A stretch of 64,000 nucleotides of DNA from Oscillatoriales cyanobacterium (GTDB lineage Bacteria > Cyanobacteriota > Cyanobacteriia > Cyanobacteriales > Laspinemataceae), in the NCBI GenBank assembly GCA_011390955.1, contig JAABRM010000023.1:1-64000 (forward strand). Direction: 5' to 3'. Positions within the stretch are counted from its first letter, which is position 1. Each line of letters opens with the position of its first letter. Under the pieces are notes generated by a model. The model had not been told where the DNA came from and did no database searches. It saw only the letters and a list, made by a program, of their open reading frames with translations. This document shows positions 1 through 9,211 of this stretch, one piece after another. The position numbers were made by a program, and so were the translations under genes.

Positions 1-160
1 GGTAAATCATACATGGTGGGCAAAGTTTCCCTCGCTGGACGCGGCGGTTCACTTTGTTCCACTGGGTATTTAAATTGTTTGATTTGCATATCTGGCCTCA
101 ACAGTTTATATCTATGATAATTCAATTAATCAATTCAGCCCAGGAACAGGCCAAAAAACG

Positions 161-204
161 AGAATCCAGTAGTCAAAAGTTTAAATTTTTGGCTACTGGA
201 TTCT
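161..204. repeat. Inverted repeat (12-bp arms)
   Basis: AGAATCCAGTAG (161-172) is repeated in inverse orientation as CTACTGGATTCT (193-204) around a 20-nt AT-rich loop. It lies downstream of the minus-strand hydrolase gene and could act as a weak terminator or be a dispersed palindrome. There is no convincing gene in bases 1-273. Confidence 0.6.
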
Positions 205-221
205 GGGAACGAGGAATATTT

Positions 222-272
222 TTATGTTCTTTATGTTCTTTATGTCTTTGTGTTCTTTGTGTCTTTGTGGTG
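222..272. repeat. TTCTTTGTG-type short tandem repeat
   Basis: This is a degenerate run of 9- to 10-bp units (TTATGTTCT, TTGTGTTCT, TTGTGTCTT). Both strands translate into low-complexity peptides (Leu-Cys runs or Lys-Glu-His runs), so apparent reading frames across it are artefacts. Similar tracts are common between genes in filamentous cyanobacteria. Confidence 0.6.
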
Positions 273-273
273 A

Positions 274-1188
274 TTAACCTTTCACCGACTGACGCAAAAA
301 CGAGATTAATTCCCGATTGACTAAATGGGGGACTTCTTGTTGAATCCAATGCCCACATTGCGGCACTAATTTTAATTCAAACGGCGCTTGAATTAACTTA
401 TCCAACCCTTCAGTAAACTTTGGCGAGAGGAAAGAATCATTTTCACCCCAGAGGACTAAGGTAGGGGATTTTACTGGTTTGGGCGATCGCGCCAAAGTCT
501 GCAATAAATTCCCCGGAGACATTAACTGTCGGTAATAATTCAATGCCGCCGATAAAGCACCCGGTTTTGCCAGAGCATCTTGATAAATCTTAGTTAAATC
601 CGCAGTAAACGCCCCTTTGCGAATCGCTTCGTTTTGAAAAATATTCTTCACAAATTCGCGTAAATTTAACTGAATTAACCATTCGGGTAATCCGGGCAAT
701 TGACAAGCGAGGATAAACCAACTGCGCTGAAGTTGATCGAAATTGCCGCCTATTTCTGTTAACCACCGTTGGGGATGTGGGGCATTTAAAATCGCTAACC
801 GATCCAAAGATTGGGGAAACTTTTGGGCTAGGTTCCAGGCGATCGCCCCACCCCAATCATGTCCCACAATATGGGCTTTCACATAACCTAACTGTTTAAT
901 TAACCCTTGGATATCCGCCGTTAACGTATCGAGATCGTAACCACTTTCCGGCTTATCGGAATCATTATATCCCCGTAAATCGGGAACTACAACCTTAAAA
1001 TATCGAGCCAGGGCTGGTATTTGATATCGCCAGGAATACCAAAACTCTGGAAATCCATGTAACAAAACCACCAATTCACCTTCTCCTTGACTCACACAGT
1101 GCAAACGGATCCGGTTGGTTTCAATAAAATGGTGTTGCCAATCAGCTTCTAGCGCAGTCATAAGTTTTTTCTCTTGACCAGTCGGCAT
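274..1188 (-). CDS. Alpha/beta hydrolase, epoxide hydrolase-like
   Basis: This 304-residue protein has the full alpha/beta-hydrolase architecture of the epoxide hydrolase/haloalkane dehalogenase branch. The oxyanion-hole motif HGFPEFW lies at residues 44-50, the nucleophile elbow is GHDWGG with Asp111 as nucleophile, the acid is probably Asp251 in GENDSFL, and the catalytic histidine is His280 in CGHWIQQE. An Asp nucleophile and the HGFPE signature are typical of soluble epoxide hydrolases, which open an epoxide through an ester intermediate. The substrate cannot be inferred. No signal peptide is visible, so it should be cytosolic. The first ATG lacks a clear ribosome site; a second ATG at 1161 (MTALEADW) is preceded by an AGAGAA stretch and is an alternative start. 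It appears to be a single-gene unit. Confidence 0.85.
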   Translation of the reverse strand: MPTGQEKKLMTALEADWQHHFIETNRIRLHCVSQGEGELVVLLHGFPEFWYSWRYQIPALARYFKVVVPDLRGYNDSDKPESGYDLDTLTADIQGLIKQLGYVKAHIVGHDWGGAIAWNLAQKFPQSLDRLAILNAPHPQRWLTEIGGNFDQLQRSWFILACQLPGLPEWLIQLNLREFVKNIFQNEAIRKGAFTADLTKIYQDALAKPGALSAALNYYRQLMSPGNLLQTLARSPKPVKSPTLVLWGENDSFLSPKFTEGLDKLIQAPFELKLVPQCGHWIQQEVPHLVNRELISFLRQSVKG

Positions 1189-1697
1189 AATCAGGAACTT
1201 ACTTAGGGATTACGGGGATCAATCTCAATTCATTAACCAGCCTCCTGTGCGATTCCCTTTCGGGATCCCTGCGCGAATCGCCCCAGAAATCCGGTTCGTT
1301 CTTTTCCGGCGATCGCGCACAGACGATTGATGAACAGTTTTTCCCTGCCCTATTTTCACAGTAGCATTTTCCTGAAACAGCGATCGGCTAATTCAACTTG
1401 CACCAAGACATTCCGAACAATCTTGGTGCTATTTTTGATCGAAGCGGCAGCCAAGACGAGTCCCTGCTGCCTGACCCTGCTGCTTAACATCGATGAAAAG
1501 TGTTTGAAAATCTTTCCCGGCCCTATGTGCAACCGGGCTTATTTGATAGGTTTTTGATCGGTTATCTTCGCGCCGCCTCAAGGTTAGCGATTTATCTCAA
1601 GCCAGACTAGCTGGCGGTCAAGAATCAGCCGGTTGAATCCCCAAATTGAATCCCCAAGCTGTTCCTCAACCCCACTTTCTCCATGAACGGGGTACGC
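1189..1697. other. Intergenic region, no gene seen
   Basis: About 510 bp separate the divergently placed hydrolase start and the end of the next minus-strand gene. It contains HIP1 octamers and a GCGATTCCC...GCGAATCGC partial palindrome near 1249-1281. A 76-codon frame at 1327-1557 has no ribosome site and no family resemblance, and is not called. Confidence 0.5.
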
Positions 1698-2075
1698 TTA
1701 GGCGTGCTGAGTTTTCAGTTCAGTTTTCGATTCCAGGGTTTTATCCTTTGCTTTCGCCGCGTCCATCGGCTTGATTTGATACTTGACTAAATTGGCCAGT
1801 TCTTGCAGTTGAGAGATCGCCTCTGCACCTTCCAACTTCATCAGTTCGCGATCGTCACGCATTTCCGTCCAGGTAATCCCGTAGTCTGACACCAAAAATC
1901 GAATTAGGTGATTTTCCCCTAGACTGACCATGAAGGATGCGCTATTGAGCTCTCCCCCACAGGTATAACAAGAGGCCAGATATCCCCGGTTTTCTAGCAC
2001 GATCGCCAATGCTTGCAAGTTCATCACCAGATCCCGGACAAATTGACGGTGTTGTTCAGCGAGTCTTATAAACAC
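1698..2075 (-). CDS. Small conserved cyanobacterial protein, DUF1815-like
   Basis: This 125-residue soluble protein resembles, from memory, the cyanobacterial DUF1815 family: an N-terminal RLAEQHRQFVRDLVMNLQ helix, a YTCGG motif, then ITWTEMRDDRELM and an amphipathic helix. Two cysteines close to each other (CYTC) could bind a metal or form a disulfide. The last 25 residues are Lys/Thr-rich and probably disordered. The start is GTG at 2075, supported by a GGAGGA Shine-Dalgarno five bases upstream. The function is unknown. There is no same-strand neighbour close enough for an operon. Confidence 0.75.
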   Translation of the reverse strand: MFIRLAEQHRQFVRDLVMNLQALAIVLENRGYLASCYTCGGELNSASFMVSLGENHLIRFLVSDYGITWTEMRDDRELMKLEGAEAISQLQELANLVKYQIKPMDAAKAKDKTLESKTELKTQHA

Positions 2076-3157
2076 AGTAGTCCTCCATTCACCACACCTT
2101 ATACACTTTAGCGTGAATTTTATATTTTCTTTAGATTTGCCCCTGCCTCTAAAATTGATCTACCAACCCTGGCGAAAACTCACCAGACTTTGTTTGATTG
2201 CCTTGGCTCCACTGTAACCGATTTCTCAGATCCGAAAAGTATCAAAACAATCTACTCAGAAATTGCCATACCCTGAGATCCTCAACAAGTAGTTTAATTT
2301 CCGGAAAATTTCAGTAGTAAATCTTTTTCTCAGCTTGGGGTGAAACAGATCACAAAACGTTGGTATGGTGTAGTTTTCAGATGTTTTTCGTCAAATAATT
2401 TGATGATTTAAAATTCTTATCATCACCATTTAGAATTTGTGTCGTTCAAGTTTGACTATAGCATAACTCATTTGAAACCTTGATGTTCTGTTACAATACT
2501 TAAGGAATCCTGAGCCAATTTATTAAAGATTCTTATAAATTATCTACCGCAATTAACAAAACCCCGGGAACAGCTTGATAAAAATTCTTATAGAGGTTAA
2601 AGGCCATGATGCCCAAAACATCGAGCCTTTAAGCTCCTGTGGCGCTCCTGTGGCGATTTGGGGTGGGAAAGTCATTCGCGGCGATTTGGAAAAAAAAATA
2701 AAGCTGATTCTGGTTTACTTTCCTAAATTTAACCGCGTAAATGTCAGGAAAAATTAACAATTTTGGTACTACCAATCAGAATTAATTAAGACTAATTGAA
2801 TTTGACGACAGATATATTGGCGGAGGGATTAAGCAGCGATCGCCTCTCAGTGGCTACAATTCCGAGCAATCTGAGCAAAAATACGCTCAGTCTAATTCAG
2901 AAAAAAATATTAAGATTGTTAGATTTTTGACCATATGTAAATGGGTAGGGTAAAAAACCAATGGCTGATTGCCCAAGTGCCTTTTTCCTGAAACTTTTAC
3001 AGGTACTAATTTTCTGCTAAAGGTTAAAACTTTATGAATAATTTCTGTCAGATAGTCAGCCTTCAGGGGTCAAGATTCAGCGGTCAACCCTCGGACAAGA
3101 TTATTTAAGTGATGTAGAGACGCATACAAGCGATCGCGTCTCTACGTCTCTCGGCAA
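2076..3157. other. Long intergenic region, no gene seen
   Basis: This is about 1.08 kb of AT-rich DNA. A 60-codon frame at 2575-2757 begins at TTG, lacks a ribosome site and contains an internal CTCCTGTGGCG duplication (around 2634-2654), so it is not called. The left part carries the promoter region of the DUF1815-like gene. No tRNA, terminator or recognised RNA was found. Confidence 0.4.
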
Positions 3158-3370
3158 TTAGTTAATTTCCCACCAACCCAAGGACGGGCCGATAAATCGG
3201 ACCGCCAACCACCAAACCACCAGCAATGCAATGCCAGCCCAAGCCCCTTTGGTGGTCAACTGCACAAACTGGTCGGCTTGACTTTTCGTTACCGGCATCC
3301 AAGGTAGGATGTAATCCTCGTGGCCGTATTTTTCTCCTAATGCCTCTTTACGGCGTTTTGCTTCTCCCAT
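3158..3370 (-). CDS. Small membrane protein, DUF2839-like
   Basis: This 70-residue protein starts with the characteristic MGEAKRRKEALGEKYG segment, followed by a short soluble stretch (ILPWMPVTKSQADQF) and one hydrophobic transmembrane helix (about residues 43-62, GAWAGIALLVVWWLAVRFIG) ending in GWWEIN. This layout matches, from memory, the cyanobacterial DUF2839 family. The N terminus is strongly charged and probably cytoplasmic. No function is known. The ATG at 3370 is the only sensible start. Confidence 0.8.
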   Translation of the reverse strand: MGEAKRRKEALGEKYGHEDYILPWMPVTKSQADQFVQLTTKGAWAGIALLVVWWLAVRFIGPSLGWWEIN

Positions 3371-3466
3371 AGTTCTTTACCCTGCTATCAATATTTTATG
3401 GAGTTTGTCTATTCAAATATTGTAAGGGAGCAAGGGAGCAGGGGAGCGGGGGAAGCCGCCGTCGTG

Positions 3467-3690
3467 TAGGGTGTAGGGTGTAGGGTGTAGGGTGTAGGGT
3501 GTAGGGTGTAGGGTGTAGGGTGTAGGGTGTAGGGGTTTGAGAGGGTGTAGGGTGTAGGGTGTAGGGAATAGTTGATAGTTGATAGTTGATAGTTGATAGT
3601 TGATAGTTGATAATTTTGTTAATTGTCAATTATCAATTGTTAATTGTTAATTTCCCCCCCACACCCCACACCCTACACCCTACACCCCAA
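3467..3690. repeat. GTGTAGGG / TTGATAG simple repeats with complementary arm
   Basis: About 100 bp of head-to-tail GGTGTAGG units (3467-3567) is followed by TTGATAG units (3568-3612), AATTGTTAATTG units (3615-3650) and then the inverse CCCTACACC units (3656-3689). The outer halves are complementary and could fold into a long hairpin between the two minus-strand genes. A nearly identical arrangement recurs at 19.5 kb. Reading frames here are repeat artefacts. Confidence 0.8.
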
Positions 3691-3736
3691 AAGCCGATGG
3701 CGGCCGATGGCGGCCCCACACCCCTGTCACCAGTAA

Positions 3737-5335
3737 CTAATTTTTTTTGGCATCCCCAAAACAAGTTATATTTTGATAATCGATGCGAGCATAAGGACTC
3801 AGGGCGGCCAAAACTTCTTTTCCGTAGGTGCGGTGTAGTGTACGGTTATCGAGTAAGGCGACAACCCCTTGACTTTGGCGAAGTGGCGCGATCGCCTGTT
3901 GTAAGGTATTCAAAGCGGTGGGTAAAAGATACAGGCGAAACCAGTCTTGACGACGTTGTTTATAATAAGCTACCCGACCGGCTACCAAGGGATTTTCCAG
4001 GGAAGGAATGGGTAAAGTAGCGATCGCCAGCAGTTTTGGCGGCGGGAAAAAACCCTGCTGTTGGCACCAATATTCCCAGCCGGTGACTAAAATTCCTTGC
4101 TCATGTCCTGGGGGCTTTTCCACCTGCACCCGCGAGCCAAATTCTGCCGCCAAAATCGATCCCAGCCGCGCTTTCATGGGTACATCGTCTACCACGATCG
4201 CCGTAAGTCCCTTTGCGGAGGCACTAATACAAAGTAACTGGCGCAATTGTTCTAATAATGCCCCTTGAAATTGGGGGGTATTCGGCATGGGAATGCGATC
4301 GGGCAAGTAAAGCTGAACGATCTCATTCTGGCGATCGACCGAAAATTTGACACAAGTTAAATCCCCCAGGCCAATTTTTTGCCGATAGATGGGTGCTTCT
4401 GAGTCCAGATCCAAGGCGCCACCAATCAGCACCACGGGCTGTTGCGGCCAAACATTGGCCAAAGCGGAAGCCACTTCTATTGGCCCAGTGGATAAGGTAA
4501 ACTGACCGCGATCGCGATCGACTTCTGCCCACAGCAAAGAAGGACAGGGATCGGGGGATGTGGTTTCCTGTCCTAAACCATGCGGGTGAAATTGTTGCCA
4601 AAAAAGATGCCAACTATCGGGCAATGAGAGGTTGCGACCATGAGAAACCGCCCCTGGATCTAAGTGGGGGGAAAATTCCAGGGCGTTGAGTAAATCTTGG
4701 AGAATTTCTTGCTCTGTTCGATCCAGTAAATAGCACTGATAGGGATTTGGGGGATGCTGAAACAGAGAATGAGTGAGTTTCACTCGAACTTGACGGATGG
4801 TTTCCGCGCGATCGGGACGGGCAAGAAGTAGCTGATTCCAATCACTTTCGTTCAGGCTGAAACTAAGCTGCTGACTTGCCAGCAGTTCCAATCGATCCGC
4901 ACAGTCGAGGATTGTGGGCACCCCACGAGGCAATCGACCGCTGTCATATAAACGGTCGGATAACCAAGATTCTGGGGAAACAATCAGCAGACCGGGGAAA
5001 TCGTCACTCGGCCAGCGATCGCCCGTGCGAATAGTTTTATGAGTGCCAATCCACTGTTGTAACTGAGGAATTTCCACAAACTGTAAACGCTGTTGCACCG
5101 AGTCTGGTGCCACCAATATGGCCGGGGAAGGCCACATTAATATGGGCATGAGATAACTGAGTCGGTGACGTCCGTAGAAGCCCACCGGGGGCACCCCAGT
5201 TTGGATCAAGGCACTGCGACCCAGACGCAACGCCCGTGCAACGAGTCGCCCCATCGTCAAATGATGGGGCCAGTACGGTTCCGCCTGCGATCGCAGGAAT
5301 GCACGGAGTTGTTGGTGGACTTCTACTTCAATCAC
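3737..5335 (-). CDS. DinG/XPD-like helicase homologue with degenerate ATPase motifs
   Basis: This 532-residue protein follows the layout of DinG/XPD-type superfamily 2 helicases. At residues 40-80 the segment LIQTG...YGRHRLSYL...ILVAP sits where DinG has EAGTGTGKS...YLLP...VVAT, but the GKS/T P-loop is missing. At 141-150, TILDCADRLE sits where the DEAH box should be, reading DCAD. The C-terminal half resembles the helicase C-terminal domain (LIGGALDLDSEAP near the middle; LPTALNTLQQAIAPLRQSQG and LLDNRTLHRTYGKEVLAAL near the end). Loss of both Walker A and the DEAH Glu/His suggests it binds nucleic acid or a partner without ATP-driven unwinding. The frame is intact, so it is not a pseudogene. 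The start is GTG at 5335. No operon partner is close. Confidence 0.65.
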   Translation of the reverse strand: MIEVEVHQQLRAFLRSQAEPYWPHHLTMGRLVARALRLGRSALIQTGVPPVGFYGRHRLSYLMPILMWPSPAILVAPDSVQQRLQFVEIPQLQQWIGTHKTIRTGDRWPSDDFPGLLIVSPESWLSDRLYDSGRLPRGVPTILDCADRLELLASQQLSFSLNESDWNQLLLARPDRAETIRQVRVKLTHSLFQHPPNPYQCYLLDRTEQEILQDLLNALEFSPHLDPGAVSHGRNLSLPDSWHLFWQQFHPHGLGQETTSPDPCPSLLWAEVDRDRGQFTLSTGPIEVASALANVWPQQPVVLIGGALDLDSEAPIYRQKIGLGDLTCVKFSVDRQNEIVQLYLPDRIPMPNTPQFQGALLEQLRQLLCISASAKGLTAIVVDDVPMKARLGSILAAEFGSRVQVEKPPGHEQGILVTGWEYWCQQQGFFPPPKLLAIATLPIPSLENPLVAGRVAYYKQRRQDWFRLYLLPTALNTLQQAIAPLRQSQGVVALLDNRTLHRTYGKEVLAALSPYARIDYQNITCFGDAKKN

Positions 5336-5394
5336 TTACAAATAACTTTTAATGTTTCACTGGGGGTATTTAACACTCAAGAACCCCGTGGCAA

Positions 5395-6303
5395 TTACCG
5401 TCTGCGTCCAGCAAAAGACCGACGAGAACCGAATCCACTTCTCCCTGCGGGCGATCGGCCACTGCCAAAGCTGCCAGAACCGCGCTGGAATCGGCTAGGG
5501 CTGGAATTCTCCGAACGTTTCAGATTACTCGCACCAAACCCCGAACCCGTAGGCCGATTATTGCTTACCGTCGGAGTAGAACTCTTCCCAGTGGTCCTGT
5601 TATTGGATCGGATCCGACCCGTTGTTCGGAACTGAGAAGTATTTTTCACCGCCGGAGGAGGCGACTGGTAGCGAGTTTCATATTGCTGCACCGCTTGGCT
5701 GTAAGTATTGCCATATCCACCATAGCCGCTTAAAACGATTCCGGGTTGATAAACCGGCGGCAAATAATAATGGGGAGTAAACAACATATTTGCCACCATT
5801 TGTCCGGCAATTGCCCCGGCAAAGGGAGTCCAAAAACTCGACTCCCGGCGCACAATCACCGTTTGGGGTTGGTTGGTCTGCGGGTTGGTTTGAGTTTCTG
5901 CCACCGCGTGGATATACTCAATTTTAAAATCTTCACTCAGGTGCAACACAGGTTGACCAGAGGCAACTGCCAAATAACTGGTTTGACCCTGGGAAATTTC
6001 CTCGTCGGTCAAACGAGCCATTTGCAAATCGATGGTGACAAATACGGACTGTGGCGCATTGAGGACAAATAAACTATAAGCACCATCCCCATCGTTATAG
6101 CTGGCTTGTTGAACGGGATAGCGCCCATCAGGGAGTTTGGTTGCCGGGGCTGCCGCGATTAAATTTGATAAATTTGACTCTGGAACGATCGCTGCGGTTG
6201 ATTCTCCAACCGCTAACGTTGTCCAACAGAGCAACATTCCCAGGAAAAGTGCAATGAGTTTGCGAAACATAAATGAGTCAAGCATGGGTAAAAAATCTTT
6301 CAT
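5395..6303 (-). CDS. Secreted protein with Gly/Ser/Arg-rich tail
   Basis: This 302-residue protein has a signal peptide (MFRKLIALFLGMLLCW, cleavage probably after VGESTAA). A globular part of roughly 120 residues follows, including LPDGRYPVQQASYNDGDGAYSLFVL. A short hydrophobic segment, FAGAIAGQMVANMLF, lies near residue 165, then a Tyr/Pro/Gln-rich linker (HYYLPPVYQPG) and a low-complexity tail rich in Gly, Ser and Arg ending in RRSFAGRRR. The basic tail could bind polyanions at the cell surface; that is inference. Three in-frame ATGs exist (6303, 6285, 6270). The one at 6270 gives the cleanest signal peptide, and none has a strong ribosome site. Function is unknown. It lies 40 bp downstream of the DUF1517-like gene on the same strand and may be co-transcribed with it. 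Confidence 0.65.
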   Translation of the reverse strand: MKDFLPMLDSFMFRKLIALFLGMLLCWTTLAVGESTAAIVPESNLSNLIAAAPATKLPDGRYPVQQASYNDGDGAYSLFVLNAPQSVFVTIDLQMARLTDEEISQGQTSYLAVASGQPVLHLSEDFKIEYIHAVAETQTNPQTNQPQTVIVRRESSFWTPFAGAIAGQMVANMLFTPHYYLPPVYQPGIVLSGYGGYGNTYSQAVQQYETRYQSPPPAVKNTSQFRTTGRIRSNNRTTGKSSTPTVSNNRPTGSGFGASNLKRSENSSPSRFQRGSGSFGSGRSPAGRSGFGSRRSFAGRRR

Positions 6304-6343
6304 GCGATCGCTGGTTTAACTAACCATTGTCCGGCAATCAAGC

Positions 6344-6949
6344 CTATAAAGGAATCAATTCCGGAAAATATTCTAACAACTGTTCATCGGTGAGTAGATC
6401 GCCGAGTTGTGCCGGGGAAAAATGAATTTGAATTGCCCGGAGTTTTTCTTGATAGTGTAAGTTAATTAAAGCGTTGAGAGCCGCGCCCAGGGCTTCGATG
6501 TTGCTTAAATCCGTTTCCAGGTCAGGCACTTCCCCTTCATAAGCGACGGTGAGCATGACCACCAGATTATGAGTCACTGGCAAGGATAAAATTTCATCTG
6601 GGGAAGTTTCGGCTTGACTTGGATCGATTTCACTCAAATATCTTTGACCAGAGTCGGTAAAAAGTTCAGTCCAATAGTCTCCGGCTTCGCCTTCATCCCA
6701 AAATACATCGCCTTCGTTGGCAGCGGATTGCCAATAAGCATCATTTTCTACTAACTTGTGACAAATTTCTACCAATCCTTCACCAATGACTGACAGATCC
6801 CCGTCAGAGGCGATCGCCTCTCTCGCGGTGCGATTCAGCAATCCCAGCATGGGGGTGATATCTGACCCTTTCATGTGAACAAATAAGCGACAGACCACAA
6901 AGCGAGTGCGGCCAAACATAAGATTAACGCGATCGGTAATTGGGTTCAT
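6344..6949 (-). CDS. DUF1517-like protein
   Basis: From the ATG at 6949 this encodes 201 residues. That ATG is preceded by AGGAA with good spacing; an upstream TTG at 6979 would add ten residues but is less likely. The C-terminal half reads like the end of the DUF1517 family: a HNLVVMLTVAYEGE strand, a DLSNIEALGAALNAL helix, and a terminal LLTDEQLLEYFPELIPL. DUF1517 includes cyanobacterial and plastid proteins such as FLAP1, which are usually membrane-anchored, but no transmembrane segment is visible here. The central region is acidic (EGDVFWDEGEAGDYW). It precedes the secreted-protein gene by 40 bp on the same strand. The exact role is unknown. Confidence 0.6.
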   Translation of the reverse strand: MNPITDRVNLMFGRTRFVVCRLFVHMKGSDITPMLGLLNRTAREAIASDGDLSVIGEGLVEICHKLVENDAYWQSAANEGDVFWDEGEAGDYWTELFTDSGQRYLSEIDPSQAETSPDEILSLPVTHNLVVMLTVAYEGEVPDLETDLSNIEALGAALNALINLHYQEKLRAIQIHFSPAQLGDLLTDEQLLEYFPELIPL

Positions 6950-7019
6950 CTTTATTTCCTCACGGACATTTTCTACCAAAAGACTATTCTATACTTAAAA
7001 CTCGAAATATCCTCATTTT

Positions 7020-8582
7020 TTAGGCTTCTAAATAATAAAAACCTTGCACAAACTCAACTAAAGTTTCCAAGGAAAATGAAGTATTTTTCTTGGTTCTCAT
7101 AGTTCTATCTTTCACGGAATTAAATGCCGAAGATGAAGGGATTAACCTTTGACCAAAACTGGGATCCTGATAAAGATCGATAGTTTTATCGCTCGAATTA
7201 GTAATTTTTACATGAGTGGGAGCCTGTAAAAAATTTAGCTTCATGCCTTCAGAGTTTTTCGGCACTTCAATTTTCATTTCTTGAGTCATTTGCATGGTTT
7301 GGCTCAAGGCTCTACTCAATTGTTTAATTTGCTTCAAAGCTTCCATACTATGACTTTTGATAGCATAGCCTTGCAGCATCTTCATAAATCTCACAATATT
7401 TATTTGGGTTTCCCGCGCATTTTCAAATGGTAAAATTGCCAAATAAGCCGTTGGTAATATTTGCTCATCGCTTTCTACTTTAAAAATAATTTCTGTCCGC
7501 CGAAATCCCACATCAATACTGGGAGAATGTGGCCACAAATTACATTGTTGATAAATTTGATAATAAGTAGTAGCGAGAGCCAAATTTGCTTCAGGATCGT
7601 TCGGTTCATCCACAATAATCCGCACCGTCGGAGGCGTTTGATTAAAAAACTTTTTCGCTTGTTCTGGGGTGAATCTGTAGATTTTACTGCGATCGCCGTG
7701 AGCGCTCAAATCAACCCATTCACAGGTAATCCCTTCAGTTTTGAGATCGTATCGGGCAACCGCAAAAAGTTTCGCGCCCGTTAATGTCGCCCCACTGAGA
7801 TCCGCACCCACCCAGTCAACTCTAATCAAATTCGCTTGGGTTAAATCAGCGTGAACAAAACTAGCATTGGTTAAAGTCGCATTGGTCAAATCCGCTCCCA
7901 GTAAATTCGCCCCACTTAACTTCGCGTCGCTCAGATCGGCCCATCGTAAATTCGCCCCACTGAGGTCAGCCCAGCGGAGATTGGCGCCCCTAAGATTGGC
8001 GCCATTGAGATTCACCCGACTGAGATTCGCGTGCCTGAGTTCGGTATCGCTGAGATCGGCTCCACTCAGGTCAGATCGACTCAGATCCGTGGCACTCAAG
8101 GTAGCGTGTTCTAAATTGGCGCCCACCAAACTGCATCCGCGCATATCCGCCTCGCTCAAGTTGGCGCCACTCAAATTCGCTTGTTTGAGTTGGGCTTCTC
8201 GGAGATCCGCCCCACTGAGGTTGGCTTCCCGCAAGTTGGCTCCGGTCATTTCTGCCCGAATCATTTCCGCCCGAATCAAAGCGGCTTGAATCAGTTCACT
8301 TCCTTTGAGGTTTGCCCGGACTAAATTAGCGACATTGAGGATGGCACCATTAAATTTGGCCTGGGTAAAATTGGCACCACTCATTTTGGCGACATTGAGT
8401 TTGGCCCCCGTCAGGTTCGCTTCGGTAAGATTGGCGCCACTGAGATTGGCAATACTCAGGGTGGCATCAGAGAAGTTGATCCCAGCTAAATTCGCTCGAC
8501 TGAGGTTAACTTCTGTGATGTTGATCCCAGAAAAGTCTCTCTCTCCATCGCCATATTTTTTGAGAATTTCCTCTGCTTGCAT
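7020..8582 (-). CDS. Pentapeptide-repeat protein (paralogue 1)
   Basis: This 520-residue protein has a short N-terminal segment (MQAEEILKKYGDGERDFSG) and then about 50 consecutive A(D/N)LxX pentapeptides over residues 20-275, predicted to form a right-handed quadrilateral beta-helix. The remaining 240 residues are non-repetitive: a DLKTEGITCEWVDLSAHGD junction, a predicted alpha/beta domain (PPTVRIIVDEPNDPEANLALA), and a terminal hydrophobic stretch. The same architecture occurs in the next gene upstream. Pentapeptide proteins are abundant in cyanobacteria; most are uncharacterised, a few mimic DNA or act as adaptors. The ATG at 8582 has an AAAGG ribosome site. No signal peptide is visible. 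Confidence 0.85.
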   Translation of the reverse strand: MQAEEILKKYGDGERDFSGINITEVNLSRANLAGINFSDATLSIANLSGANLTEANLTGAKLNVAKMSGANFTQAKFNGAILNVANLVRANLKGSELIQAALIRAEMIRAEMTGANLREANLSGADLREAQLKQANLSGANLSEADMRGCSLVGANLEHATLSATDLSRSDLSGADLSDTELRHANLSRVNLNGANLRGANLRWADLSGANLRWADLSDAKLSGANLLGADLTNATLTNASFVHADLTQANLIRVDWVGADLSGATLTGAKLFAVARYDLKTEGITCEWVDLSAHGDRSKIYRFTPEQAKKFFNQTPPTVRIIVDEPNDPEANLALATTYYQIYQQCNLWPHSPSIDVGFRRTEIIFKVESDEQILPTAYLAILPFENARETQINIVRFMKMLQGYAIKSHSMEALKQIKQLSRALSQTMQMTQEMKIEVPKNSEGMKLNFLQAPTHVKITNSSDKTIDLYQDPSFGQRLIPSSSAFNSVKDRTMRTKKNTSFSLETLVEFVQGFYYLEA

Positions 8583-9211
8583 TGTACCTTTAATATTTTT
8601 TTATGAGGTTTTCACTTCCCACTTACCAGAGAGCGGATCGCCTGCTGGTATGAAATCGGTGGTCAAAGATGCTGACCCACAAGGGCTGGATTTGGCTGGA
8701 AACAAGATACAAGAAACACGCCAGAAGGCTTTTAATGGTCTTGATCGGGCACTCATGGGCAAGATCGGCGCTCGTGCGGTCTTCTCTCGGTCGTTGCGAA
8801 GGCAAAAGACTACAGACTGATGACTTTTAGGCTAAAACCAGTCTAAATCGACTTCAACTGACCGAGGAAAGATTTTCCCCAGAAGACGATATGCCTCCGG
8901 CACGCTACGCGAACGCCAACCATTTTCTATGATGACTCAGATTATGACGCGATCGAAAATTGATCTAAATTGTAAAACTCCTCTGCTCGGATATAGATCG
9001 TGGGGACTAAATCCGATCGCGGGCGAGGAATCGCATCTGGAGATCGCCCATGTATATTCTCTGGCGGCGATTTTTTCCCAGCAGCTTCGATCTCAGAACT
9101 TGGCCGTTGCCGATGTTCTCAGCCGGAATTAAACCCCGATCGCATCCTCAGCGGATAACTCTGAATAAAATTGGCTTAATTTGCATCATTAATTCTGATG
9201 CAATGGAACCA
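8583..9211. other. Intergenic region between the pentapeptide paralogues
   Basis: About 630 bp lie between two same-strand genes. Short frames here (for example 8929-9132 on the plus strand) lack ribosome sites and domain resemblance. The gap is long enough to suggest that paralogue 1 has its own promoter, but no consensus promoter was identified. Confidence 0.4.

Noticed and set aside
54-320. Plus-strand frame with Leu-Cys-rich peptide
   Set aside because: It runs through the TTCTTTGTG repeats and overlaps the end of the hydrolase gene; low-complexity translation, no ribosome site.
1327-1557. 76-codon plus-strand frame
   Set aside because: No ribosome site and no family resemblance; lies in an intergenic region rich in HIP1 sequences.
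2575-2757. 60-codon plus-strand frame
   Set aside because: TTG start, no ribosome site, contains a simple internal duplication.
7867-8820. Long plus-strand frames rich in Leu/Ala/Pro/Arg/Ser
   Set aside because: Antisense of pentapeptide repeats: the regular 15-bp coding repeat keeps the opposite strand open.
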